This document shows, piece after piece, positions 18,613-27,324 of a stretch of 42,110 bases of DNA (position 1 is its first letter; each line of letters begins with the position of its first letter). Made by a program: the position numbers and the translations under genes. The notes beneath the pieces were generated by a model. It searched no databases and was not told the DNA's origin. It saw nothing but the letters and a program-made list of their open reading frames with translations. Where the stretch lies: contig JACPFF010000014.1 of NCBI GenBank assembly GCA_016183065.1, positions 1-42,110 on the forward strand. The letters are read 5' to 3'. This DNA is from Deltaproteobacteria bacterium (lineage in GTDB: Bacteria > UBA10199 > GCA-002796325 > JACPFF01).

Positions 18613-19344
18613 ATGATCAATAAAGTACAAAAAACGACCCTCGCGGCCGAGCAGGCCCACCAACACCGCCCTGTCGGCGCGGCGCGGACCGAATTTCACG
18701 AGACCCTCGAGAAGAATCGACAGGCGCGCTCACCCATGAACGCCCGCGGGGATTCCCAACCACGTCGGTCCGGCCTGGAAAAACTGACGCTGACCCATGC
18801 GGCGCGGCTGGCCCATTTCGCCCCCCTCATTGCACGCCATGCGGCCAAATACCAGGTCCCGATCGAACTGATCTGCGGCGTGATGATCCAGGAATCCGGG
18901 GCCAACCCACGCGCTCGTTCCCATTGCGGGGCCTCGGGTCTCATGCAGCTGATGCCCGCCACGGCCAAACGGATGGGAGTCCGCAACATCTGGGACCCTG
19001 CACAAAATATCGAGGGTGGCGTGCGATACCTCCGGTATCTGATGGATACGTTTCGCGGGAAGATGCCGTTCGTGATTGCGGGCTATAATGCTGGCGAGGG
19101 GGCCGTGCAAAAACATGGCGGCATCCCCCCGTATGCGGAAACACAAAATTATGTCCCGCGGGTCCTCTCCTATGCGCGGACGGTCCGGGACATTCTGAGT
19201 GGTAACCCACAGGGCATTCGCACCATGATCCGCAACACCCTCCCGCGCCATGCGATCGCCAACTTCACCAGTGTCGAACGCCCGCGCGCGCCCGAACCGC
19301 TCGCGGATGCCACACAGGTGGCCCGCTCCATGGCACGGATTTAA
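18613..19344 (+). CDS. Lytic transglycosylase (SLT domain) without visible signal peptide
   Basis: This predicted peptidoglycan lytic transglycosylase has 243 residues. The soluble-lytic-transglycosylase (goose-lysozyme-like) domain covers about 75-200. The catalytic Glu is in MIQESGANP, GLMQLMPATAKRMGV follows, then VIAGYNAGEGAV and YAETQNYVPRVLSY. These signatures are complete. The N-terminal 70 residues are polar and basic with no hydrophobic signal segment, which is odd for a periplasmic enzyme. It may be exported by another route (flagellar, type III or phage-like), or annotated from the wrong start, although no better start is seen. The C-terminal 50 residues are low-complexity. It converges on lepB with 23 bases between. 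Confidence 0.88.
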   Translation: MINKVQKTTLAAEQAHQHRPVGAARTEFHETLEKNRQARSPMNARGDSQPRRSGLEKLTLTHAARLAHFAPLIARHAAKYQVPIELICGVMIQESGANPRARSHCGASGLMQLMPATAKRMGVRNIWDPAQNIEGGVRYLRYLMDTFRGKMPFVIAGYNAGEGAVQKHGGIPPYAETQNYVPRVLSYARTVRDILSGNPQGIRTMIRNTLPRHAIANFTSVERPRAPEPLADATQVARSMARI

Positions 19345-19367
19345 AGCAGGGTGTTATTGGCAACCGG

Positions 19368-20297
19368 CTAATGAATGGTCTCCCCGAAGCGCTGCCAGCG
19401 AATGCCGCCGCGATCATAATCTCGTGAGAGCCAGATACAGATGGCACGCCCCTTGAGATATTCCGGCGGCACCACGCCCCAAAAACGGCTGTCCTGACTA
19501 TTATCGCGATTGTCCCCCATCACAAAGTATCCGCGCTCCGGCACGGTGAATTCGTGTTCTTCATGACTGGCATGCCAACTATAGCGCACCACGTGCCGCG
19601 CCGTCCCAATGGTCTCGTGGTAGTACGCATAGGCCCCACGGTCATTGATATCCGGCGGAGGCGGCATCACTTCGTGCTGCAGGAGCACGCCATTGACCGA
19701 CACGTCATGCCCCACCAGACGGATATGGTCACCGGGAAGACCGATGACGCGCTTGATATAGTCGTCGGATTCATCGACGGGATAAATAAAAACCACGACA
19801 TCGCCACGCTGCACGGGATGAAACCGGATCGGCCACCATTTGGTCAGAGGAAGCCGGAGACCATAGTGAAATTTATTCACAAAAATGTAATCCCCGACCA
19901 GGAGCGTCGGGACCATGGATGGGGAGGGAATCTTGTAGGGTTCGACGAGAAAGGAACGGATGCCAAACGCAATGAGCATGGCCATGAGGATGGCCTCGGC
20001 ATATTCCCGCAGCGTGGATTTGAGAAACCGTCGCCGGCATGTGCTGCATCGCAACTGGCGCCGCGCACTCACCAGGGCATCGAGCCGGAGCGATTGTGTT
20101 GCCTTGCACGCCGGACAGCGCAAGTGCCAGACCCACGTGACTTTCCCGTCATGGCGGCAGGCGGGACAGCGCTCGCAGTGTCGACGGTGTTTGCGCCATG
20201 CGGAGCGCGGAATCTCGCCGGATCCTGCGCAATGGGCACAGGCGTACGCAATGCGCTCGATCGCCCGTTTGGAGCGAAAATGTGCCGTCTCAATCAT
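19368..20297 (-). CDS. lepB: Signal peptidase I with an N-terminal zinc-ribbon-like extension
   Basis: This is the leader peptidase that removes Sec signal peptides. The catalytic domain (about 110-309) is complete: one membrane helix, the nucleophile Ser in KIPSPSMVPTLLVGD, the general-base Lys in YIKRVIGLPGD, and GDNRDNSQDSRFWG. Before it are about 105 extra residues with four CxxC pairs (CAHC, CPAC, CPAC, CSTC), resembling paired zinc ribbons. These would lie on the cytoplasmic side of the first helix. The start at 20297 overlaps the lepA stop in ATGA, giving translational coupling and confirming that the extension belongs to this gene. I do not know this fusion in standard LepB proteins. 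Confidence 0.93.
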   Translation of the reverse strand: MIETAHFRSKRAIERIAYACAHCAGSGEIPRSAWRKHRRHCERCPACRHDGKVTWVWHLRCPACKATQSLRLDALVSARRQLRCSTCRRRFLKSTLREYAEAILMAMLIAFGIRSFLVEPYKIPSPSMVPTLLVGDYIFVNKFHYGLRLPLTKWWPIRFHPVQRGDVVVFIYPVDESDDYIKRVIGLPGDHIRLVGHDVSVNGVLLQHEVMPPPPDINDRGAYAYYHETIGTARHVVRYSWHASHEEHEFTVPERGYFVMGDNRDNSQDSRFWGVVPPEYLKGRAICIWLSRDYDRGGIRWQRFGETIH

Positions 20298-22123
20298 CGT
20301 GACCGGACCTTGAGGATCGACAAAAACGCCTCTTGCGGGAGATCGACTCTTCCCACGCGCTTCATCCGTTTTTTCCCCTCTTTTTGTTTCTCCAGGAGTT
20401 TGCGCTTCCGCGTGATATCGCCGCCATAGCACTTTGCTGTCACATTCTTTCGCAAAGCCTTGACGGTCTCCCGCGCAATCACGCGTCCACCGATCGCCGC
20501 CTGTACTGCAACATCGAACATTTGTCGAGGGATCACCTCGCGGAGTTTTTCCACGATTTCGCGACCGCGATAATAGGCCGTCTCCTGATGCACAATCACG
20601 GAGAGCGCATCGACGGGATCGCCATTAATCGCGACCGTCAGTTTGACCAACTGGCTCTGCCGATAGCCATGAAGATCGTATTCGAGCGAGGCGTAGCCGC
20701 GCGTGACCGATTTGAGTTGATCGTGAAAATGACAGATCAGTTCGGCAAACGGGATCTGGTAGCGAATCGCCACGCGATCGGTCCCGAAATAGTCGATCCC
20801 CTCCTGCTCACCGCGCCGCTCTTCACAGAGCGTCAAAATATTCCCGATGAATTCTGCCGGGGCATGGATCGTCAGGGCGGCATAGGGTTCCTCGATCATG
20901 GCCGCCTCTCCGCCCTGGGGAAATTCCGCGGGATTGGAGATCATCTGTTGCTGACCATCGGGGGCCGTGATGCGATAGGCAACCGTTGGTGCGGTACTGA
21001 TCAGGGAGACATCATATTCGCGCTCCAGCCGCTCCTGGATGATTTCCAGATGGAGCGAGCCGAGAAACCCGCACCGAAACCCGAACCCGAGCGCGACAGA
21101 GGTCTCCGGCTCAAAGTGAAAGGAGGCGTCGTTGAGGCGGAGTTTTTCCAAGGCCGTCCGCAGGGCCTCATATTCGCCGGCATCGGTCGGGAAAATGCCG
21201 GCAAAGACGATGGCCTGCGCCGGCCGGAATCCGGCAAGTGCCGGCACCGCCGCATCTGGCACGGTGACCGTATCGCCGATCTGCGTCTCGCGCACCTCGC
21301 GAATGCCGGTGATGAGGAAACCGACCTCTCCGGCGTTCAGTGACGGCACCGCGAGCGCCTCGGGCGCAAAGACTCCCAGCGAGAGGACCTCGGCCTGCCG
21401 GCCCGTAGCCATGAGCTGCACCCGCTCCCCGACGCGGATCGACCCATCGACGACCCGGACGAGCATGATCACCCCCTGATAATTGTCAAACCAGCTGTCG
21501 ATGAGCAACGCGCGCAACGGCGCCGTGGTTGTCGATGGTGGCGCCGGGCAGCGGGCCACAATGGCCTCCAAGACCGCCTCAATTCCCGCGCCGGTCTTGG
21601 CGCTCACGGCCAGCATCTCGTCCGATCGAAAGCCGAAGGTCTCCACGAGTTCTGCGGAGACCCTGGCCACATCAGCGTTGGGGAGGTCGATCTTGTTGAT
21701 GACCGGAATCAGGTGCAGCTGCTGCTCCATCGCGGCCAGGGCATTGGCCACGGTTTGCGCCTGGATGCCCTGTGTCGCATCGACCACCAAGAGCGCACCT
21801 TCGCAGGCACACAGCGCGCGCGAGACTTCATAGTGAAAATCGACGTGCCCGGGTGTATCAATGAGGTTGAGTTGATACGAGACCCCGTTGCGGCTGCGAT
21901 AGACCAGACGAACCGCCTGCGCCTTGATGGTAATCCCGCGTTCGCGCTCGATCTCCATCCGATCAAGATACTGATCGACGCGCTTACGGGCATCGAGCGC
22001 ACCAGTTTTTTCGAGAAATCGGTCGGCCAGTGTCGATTTCCCATGATCGATATGTGCGATGATACAAAAGTTTCGGATCGGGACCATGGCGATCGATTCG
22101 TGTGCGGTGCGTGTGATGGCCAT
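20294..22123 (-). CDS. lepA: Elongation factor 4 (LepA)
   Basis: LepA is a ribosome-associated translational GTPase. The 609-residue product has the G1 motif AHIDHGKST near residue 24, G3 DTPGHVDF, G4 NKIDLP, and the LepA-specific C-terminal domain with VTAKCYGGDITRKRKLLEKQKEGKKRM. The product is slightly longer than usual because of a short leader before MVPIRNFCIIAHIDHG; the internal ATG there could be the real start. The ATG at 22123 comes three bases after the SPOR gene stop. Its stop overlaps lepB, the classical lepA-lepB pairing. Confidence 0.97.
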   Translation of the reverse strand: MAITRTAHESIAMVPIRNFCIIAHIDHGKSTLADRFLEKTGALDARKRVDQYLDRMEIERERGITIKAQAVRLVYRSRNGVSYQLNLIDTPGHVDFHYEVSRALCACEGALLVVDATQGIQAQTVANALAAMEQQLHLIPVINKIDLPNADVARVSAELVETFGFRSDEMLAVSAKTGAGIEAVLEAIVARCPAPPSTTTAPLRALLIDSWFDNYQGVIMLVRVVDGSIRVGERVQLMATGRQAEVLSLGVFAPEALAVPSLNAGEVGFLITGIREVRETQIGDTVTVPDAAVPALAGFRPAQAIVFAGIFPTDAGEYEALRTALEKLRLNDASFHFEPETSVALGFGFRCGFLGSLHLEIIQERLEREYDVSLISTAPTVAYRITAPDGQQQMISNPAEFPQGGEAAMIEEPYAALTIHAPAEFIGNILTLCEERRGEQEGIDYFGTDRVAIRYQIPFAELICHFHDQLKSVTRGYASLEYDLHGYRQSQLVKLTVAINGDPVDALSVIVHQETAYYRGREIVEKLREVIPRQMFDVAVQAAIGGRVIARETVKALRKNVTAKCYGGDITRKRKLLEKQKEGKKRMKRVGRVDLPQEAFLSILKVRSR

Positions 22124-22126
22124 GAC

Positions 22127-22993
22127 TCAGGGATTTTGGACGACGATCCCCTCAACGGCTTCCCCGGATGCGAGCTGATCGCGGGCCGATTGAGCCTCGG
22201 CGCGCGTGGCATAGCCGCCCACCCGGAGACGATACCAACGGCCGGAATCGGGAAGGTCGGCAGAGGTCATGTAGACGGTGTATCCCTTGGCATGCCACTC
22301 GGCAAGCCGGGCATTCGCTTCATCGTAGTTCCGATATGCCCCCACTTGGACGGCGTACGGCGCTCCTCCCATCCCTTGCACTGCGGCAGGGACATCCGGA
22401 ACCCCCATGGCTTCTGAGCCGGTGGATGGGAGAGATCCGGCGGATGGTGGGGGCGCTTCACCACCCCCCAAGGTCACCGTGGCCGTTCGCCCGGGAAGCG
22501 GCGGCGTCAGTGGGACCTGTGTGGGAACTGGTGGTGCAAGGACTGGGGTGTTCTCCATGTCCGAGACCGCGCCCAATTCCACACGGGGCGGGGGCGGCAC
22601 AGCGACCGGCGATGTGAGATAGTCGGAGAGCTCATGCTCCAAGGTCTTTTGTTCTTCGCGCCACAAGGCCTGACGCGCCATGGCCTTGAGTTTTTTGTCC
22701 TCCAGCGCCTCCCGCTGTGGTTCGGTCAGGGGCATCTCGGCCCTTTCGTCGCGCGAGGGCGACGCACGGAGGGCCGCAGAGGTCGCGGTTTCTCGATCCG
22801 GAATCCCATCGAGGCGAAGGTACTGATTACCGTAGCGGGCCCCGAGATAAAACGAGGCGCAGATAGTCATGACCATCAACATGGTGAGTGTAAAAAATTG
22901 TCCGAAGGTAAACCGGCAAAAAAACTGGGCCTCGTCCTCTTCAGGAAGGTCGTCGATCACCTCATGCTCGCTGCGGGAGTCGATCTCAATCAT
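22127..22993 (-). CDS. SPOR-domain membrane protein
   Basis: This predicted cell-envelope protein of about 288 residues has a cytoplasmic acidic N-terminus, one membrane helix (about 30-52), a long Pro/Ala-rich periplasmic spacer and a C-terminal SPOR domain (about 215-288; YAVQVGAYRNYDEANARL then WYRLRVGGYATRAEAQ). SPOR domains bind peptidoglycan denuded of stem peptides, typically at division septa, so a FtsN-like role is possible. Two ATGs (23005 and 22993) compete. The GAGGGGG ribosome binding site directly touches the first, so I favour 22993. It overlaps the argS stop by a few bases. Confidence 0.87.
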   Translation of the reverse strand: MIEIDSRSEHEVIDDLPEEDEAQFFCRFTFGQFFTLTMLMVMTICASFYLGARYGNQYLRLDGIPDRETATSAALRASPSRDERAEMPLTEPQREALEDKKLKAMARQALWREEQKTLEHELSDYLTSPVAVPPPPRVELGAVSDMENTPVLAPPVPTQVPLTPPLPGRTATVTLGGGEAPPPSAGSLPSTGSEAMGVPDVPAAVQGMGGAPYAVQVGAYRNYDEANARLAEWHAKGYTVYMTSADLPDSGRWYRLRVGGYATRAEAQSARDQLASGEAVEGIVVQNP

Positions 22994-24707
22994 GATGTGC
23001 TGCATCCCCCTCGATGCGATTCATCCGCTCCGGTGCTGAGATGCCAAGGAGTCCCAGTCCGTTGCGTATCACAATCCGGAGACAATGCAACAGGGATAAT
23101 TTGGCCTGCATCTTCGGCAGCGCCTGGCCCAGCACGCGGTACCGGGGATCCTGCTTGCCACGCGTGTAGTAGGATTGAAAGGTCCGCGCGACCTCGAGCA
23201 GATACACGGTCAGGCGGTGCGGTGCGAGCTCTTCAGCAATCGCCCGAATGAGGCCGGGATACTCGCCGACCAGTCGGGCCAGTGCCCGTTCCTCTTCAAG
23301 ATCGAGCTGTGAAGCCTCGAGCGGGTCTCTCTGCCGCCACCCGGCTCCTGTGGCCTCGGCTTTGGCAAAAATCGAACAGATCCGCGCGTGGGCGTATTGG
23401 ACATAATAGACGGGATTCTCCAGTGTCTGTGCCGTGGCCAGGGCCAGATCGAAATCGAGTTGGGCCGTGTGCGAACGCATCAGGTAAAAGTAGCGCGTCA
23501 CATCGCGCCCAACTTCCGCAATCAAACGGGCCAGTGTCTCGTATTCTCCACGACGGGTCGACATACTGACCACCTCCCCGCCGCGCGTCAAATTGACCAG
23601 TTGGGTCAAGACATAGTCGAGCGAACCCGCATCGTGGCCAAGGGCTGCCACGACCGCCTTCATCCGCGGGACATAGCCGGCATGGTCGGCCCCGAGGACA
23701 TCGACGACCCGGGAAAACCCCTCAACATATTTTCGGGCATGATAGGCAATATCCGCGGCAAAATAGGTCAGACTCCCATCGGATTTGCGGATCACGCGGT
23801 CTTTATCGTCCCCAAAGGCCGTTGATCGAAACCAGAGCGCGTCATCCTGCTCATACAGATGCCCGGCATGACGTAATTGTTCGATGACCACCGGAATCGC
23901 CCCCTCGACATGAAGCGCCGATTCCAGAAAATAGCGGTCATGCACCACGCCGCAGGCGGCCAAATCGTCGGTAATCCCCCGGAGAATCCGGTCCGCGGCA
24001 TACCGACCGCAGGCGAGAGACTGCGCCCGTTCATCCAACGTCTGCCAGGCAACGGCCGTCCCGTCGCCCTGCAACTGCTGCGCGATATCGATAATATAAC
24101 TCCCCTGATAACACTCGGCCGGAAATGCCGCCTTCTCGCCCTGGAGTTCACGCAGCCGGCAGAGCACTGATCGCCCCAGGGTCTCGATCTGGACCCCGGT
24201 GTCATTCACGTAGTACTCTTTGGTGACCTGATACCCGACGGCCGCAAGGAGATTCCCGAGCACATCCCCCAAGATGGCATTCCGCCCATGGCCGACATGG
24301 AGAGGACCCGTGGGGTTGGCACTGACGAACTCGACCTGGCACCGCTCCCCTTGGTGGATGTTCGTACAGCCGTAGCGCTGGTCCGCGGCAATAATCTCCG
24401 TCAACTGTTCGACAAACCATGTGGGGATCAGGTCAAAATTGATAAATCCGGGGCCTGCAACGGACACGCCCTGCAGATGCGGATCGGACGGCATCCGTGC
24501 CACAAGGGCCTCAGCAATCGCGCGCGGCGACCGCTTCGCGGCCTTGGCGATGACGAGGGCAATATTGGTGGCCAAGTCTCCGTGCGCGCTCTGTCGCGGC
24601 CGTTCGAGATGGATCGGCGGACAGACCACCGTGCGGGGAATCTCTCCAGCCTCCTGACAGGCGGCAAAGGCCTGCGTGACTACCTGCGATAACCGCTGCT
24701 CAATCAT
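22986..24707 (-). CDS. argS: Arginyl-tRNA synthetase
   Basis: ArgRS charges tRNA-Arg. This class I synthetase shows the N-terminal additional domain (1 to about 105), the HIGH-type motif PLHVGHGRNAILGDVLGNLL near residue 130, YVNDTG, and an SMSTRRG sequence in place of KMSK near residue 360, which is normal for many ArgRS. The C-terminal DALR anticodon-binding domain is recognisable (FQSYYTRGKQDP). The ATG at 24707 (MIEQRLSQ) gives 573 residues; a GTG six codons upstream is the alternative. It heads the argS-SPOR-lepA-lepB operon. Confidence 0.97.
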   Translation of the reverse strand: MIEQRLSQVVTQAFAACQEAGEIPRTVVCPPIHLERPRQSAHGDLATNIALVIAKAAKRSPRAIAEALVARMPSDPHLQGVSVAGPGFINFDLIPTWFVEQLTEIIAADQRYGCTNIHQGERCQVEFVSANPTGPLHVGHGRNAILGDVLGNLLAAVGYQVTKEYYVNDTGVQIETLGRSVLCRLRELQGEKAAFPAECYQGSYIIDIAQQLQGDGTAVAWQTLDERAQSLACGRYAADRILRGITDDLAACGVVHDRYFLESALHVEGAIPVVIEQLRHAGHLYEQDDALWFRSTAFGDDKDRVIRKSDGSLTYFAADIAYHARKYVEGFSRVVDVLGADHAGYVPRMKAVVAALGHDAGSLDYVLTQLVNLTRGGEVVSMSTRRGEYETLARLIAEVGRDVTRYFYLMRSHTAQLDFDLALATAQTLENPVYYVQYAHARICSIFAKAEATGAGWRQRDPLEASQLDLEEERALARLVGEYPGLIRAIAEELAPHRLTVYLLEVARTFQSYYTRGKQDPRYRVLGQALPKMQAKLSLLHCLRIVIRNGLGLLGISAPERMNRIEGDAAHHD

Positions 24708-24809
24708 GGTCCCACTGTCCGTCACACGACCGCTGTTGTATCAGACCTGCGCAAGAATTTTCAGGGGTAATGAAATTCCCTGCAGAAGTCAATCGGTGGC
24801 GGATGGTCA

Positions 24810-24838
24810 TTGACGCGGATTATCCGATCTGATTACTA
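24810..24838 (+). promoter_or_regulatory. Possible promoter of the MMPL-VWA operon
   Basis: TTGACG (24810-24815) is followed after 17 bases by TTACTA (24833-24838), nine bases before the ATG at 24847. The -35 is good but the -10 is poor, so this is tentative. The 120-base gap to the divergent argS gene also holds the inverted repeat CAGGG...CCCTG near 24763-24783. Confidence 0.3.
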
Positions 24839-24846
24839 GCTCGCGC

Positions 24847-27324
24847 ATGCTGTCAGGACGCTCACGACATCGACCGTGGTGGGGGGTGTGGCTTGCGCAT
24901 CCTGCGTGGGCATTGGCCATTGGCGTGGTTCTGACCCTGTGTGCCTACTATGGCATGACCCGTCTGACCATCCAGACCAATTTTGTCGACCTCCTCCCCG
25001 ACGATCAACCGGAAGTCATCGAATTGAAACATCTCCAAGACATTGTCGGTGGAGCGAGCTTTGTGGTGGTGACGTTTGAAGGTCCCGCCGGCACTTCCAT
25101 TCCCCCCTTTCTTGAGACACTGGCGCTGCGGCTCCGCGCAAATCCCAGAGTGCGGTATCTCGATTATCGTATGCCGCTCCCGTTTCTTCGACAGACCGGA
25201 CTGCTCTATCTCTCGATGGACGAACTCAATGCCTTTGCGGACCGTATCGAACGGCGTTTGGAACAACTCAAACTGCACAACTTCATGATCGATTTGAGCG
25301 ATCCGGCAACCGTCCTGCGGATTGATGATTTGGAGGAGCAATATCCCTTCCTGCGCGAATATCCCTATTATCAAAATGCCGCGGGCACATTGTACGTCAT
25401 GCTGATCAAACCGATGGGACGGGCGACCGACATCGATTTTACCCGCGCATTCCTCCGCGAAATCCGCACATCGATCGCCGAGACGCGGCATGCATTGGGA
25501 CCGGATTTTTCGGCGCAGAAACTGACGATTCATCTGACCGGGCCCTACGTGAAAGCACTGACGCAGACATCGCACGTCACCGATGACGCCCGGCGCGTCA
25601 CCATGGTGGCGTTTCTCGGCATGGCGCTGATTCTCCTCGGCTACTTCCGCCGCAAGCGGGTCCTCGTTGTAATCAGCCTTCCACTCCTGGCCGGCATCTG
25701 CTGGGCACTGGGGGCGGCCTATCTCTTCTTTGGGCAACTCAATTTTTTTACGGCCGTGGCCTGTGCCGTCCTCATGGGCCTTTCCGCCGATTTTGGTATC
25801 CATCTCTGGAGCCATTATGCCGCGTATCGGCGAGGTGGTACGGCACCGGTCGAGGCCATCTCCACGACGATCGGTGCCCTCTGGCGGCCCATGGGATTGG
25901 CCACATTGACGACGGCCGCCGCCTTTTTTGCGTTGGCGGTGAGTGATTTCAAGCCCCTCTACCAATTCGGGGTCATTTCGGGCGTGGGGATTTGTTGTAT
26001 GCTCGGGGCCATGCTCCTCCTCTTTCCTCCGTTGGCCATCCTCTTCGACCACATTGCCCCCCTGCCACAGAATGTCACCCCGACGCGGATGCATCGCTCG
26101 GCAGTCATCATCTACCGGTGGGTCACGCGTCCGGGACGCCACCGCTGGCTGACCGCCATCTCCCTGCTGGCCGGCATTCCCGCGCTCGTCGGTGCCATTC
26201 AGTTTGATTACAACTACGGCAATATCATGGGGTCCCAGACCACCCGCACCCTCGATGACCGCGTCGACCGCATCTTCAGTTATTCCATCAATCCCGAGAT
26301 TGCCCGCGCAGAGCGTCCCGCGGATGCCACGGCCTTCGCCACCGCCATCCGTGCCGCACAACGCGCCGCGCAGGCCACGGGCACGCGCACGACCATCCAA
26401 ACGGCATGGGCCCTCGGCGACTTTGTCCCGACGCATCAGGAGGAGAAGATTGCGCGGATCGCGGGACTGCGCGCCGCCTTTCAGTCGCCATTGCTGACCC
26501 TCATGACCGACGAAGAGCGGCGCGTCTACGATCGTCTCGCGCCGTCACTCACCCCGCAGCCGGTGACCGCTGACGATCTTCCGGAAGAAATCATCACCAA
26601 GTTTCGTGATCTCCACGGTGATGCCGGAAAATTTTTGTACATCTTTCCCCGGTTTGATCGCCAGAATGGTGAGGCGCTCGAACAATTTGTCAAGGAGCTG
26701 CGCGCAGTCGAGTGCCTCACCTGCCAGGATCGCGTCGTGATCACGGGGGAATCGATCGTCTTTTATGAAATCATCCATCGGTTGCTGCGTGAGGGCCGGA
26801 TCGCCATCATGGCCAGTCTGCTCGCCGTGGCCCTCGCCCTCTTCATCGCTTTTCGACAGTGGACGCACATGGTGCGATGCCTGGTCCCGCTGGCACTTGG
26901 GATCGTGCCGACGTTGGGGCTGATGGGACTGACCGGAACGAAGTTTACCCTCGTCAATATCGCGGCCATTCCCGTCTTGCTCGGGACCGGCATTGATTAT
27001 GTCATCTACTATTACCAACAACTCCGCCAACATGGTCCCGCGCACGGTGTAGAGGTCTATCAAACCATTGCCCCCCCCGTGATCGCGAGCGCCCTCACCA
27101 CCATCTGTGGGTTCGGCGCACTCCTGACCGCCGACAACAACGGCGCCATCTCCTTTGGCAAAGTGGCGGCCCTAGGCATCGGCTCCTCCGCCCTCATGAC
27201 ACTCTTCTGGTTCCCGGGATGGATGGCGTCGCTGGCCGCGCGATCGTCCGCCATCTCACCGGCCGCCGGCGGCTCGTCTCCTTCCTCTTCCCAAGAAGCG
27301 CAAGTCATGATAGCGTCGTCATAA
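24847..27324 (+). CDS. MMPL/RND-family exporter
   Basis: This is a predicted inner-membrane transporter of 825 residues with the RND/MMPL layout. TM1 is at about 19-38 and a large periplasmic loop follows (about 40-245). A block of five to six helices (about 250-410) carries GLSADFGIHLWSHYAAYRRGG, the SSD-like motif of MMPL proteins. A second loop (about 440-645) and a second helix block end with LLGTGIDYVIYYYQQLRQHG. The acidic residues in these motifs fit proton-driven export. Family members export lipids or hydrophobic molecules (MmpL3, HpnN and COG4258-type predicted exporters); the cargo here is unknown. Its stop overlaps the next start in TAATG, so the VWA lipoprotein is its likely partner. 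Confidence 0.9.
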   Translation: MLSGRSRHRPWWGVWLAHPAWALAIGVVLTLCAYYGMTRLTIQTNFVDLLPDDQPEVIELKHLQDIVGGASFVVVTFEGPAGTSIPPFLETLALRLRANPRVRYLDYRMPLPFLRQTGLLYLSMDELNAFADRIERRLEQLKLHNFMIDLSDPATVLRIDDLEEQYPFLREYPYYQNAAGTLYVMLIKPMGRATDIDFTRAFLREIRTSIAETRHALGPDFSAQKLTIHLTGPYVKALTQTSHVTDDARRVTMVAFLGMALILLGYFRRKRVLVVISLPLLAGICWALGAAYLFFGQLNFFTAVACAVLMGLSADFGIHLWSHYAAYRRGGTAPVEAISTTIGALWRPMGLATLTTAAAFFALAVSDFKPLYQFGVISGVGICCMLGAMLLLFPPLAILFDHIAPLPQNVTPTRMHRSAVIIYRWVTRPGRHRWLTAISLLAGIPALVGAIQFDYNYGNIMGSQTTRTLDDRVDRIFSYSINPEIARAERPADATAFATAIRAAQRAAQATGTRTTIQTAWALGDFVPTHQEEKIARIAGLRAAFQSPLLTLMTDEERRVYDRLAPSLTPQPVTADDLPEEIITKFRDLHGDAGKFLYIFPRFDRQNGEALEQFVKELRAVECLTCQDRVVITGESIVFYEIIHRLLREGRIAIMASLLAVALALFIAFRQWTHMVRCLVPLALGIVPTLGLMGLTGTKFTLVNIAAIPVLLGTGIDYVIYYYQQLRQHGPAHGVEVYQTIAPPVIASALTTICGFGALLTADNNGAISFGKVAALGIGSSALMTLFWFPGWMASLAARSSAISPAAGGSSPSSSQEAQVMIASS

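Noticed and set aside
24862-26436. A 524-codon minus-strand frame opposite the MMPL exporter
   Set aside because: The plus-strand protein has clear membrane helices and family motifs; the opposite frame is charged low-complexity sequence.
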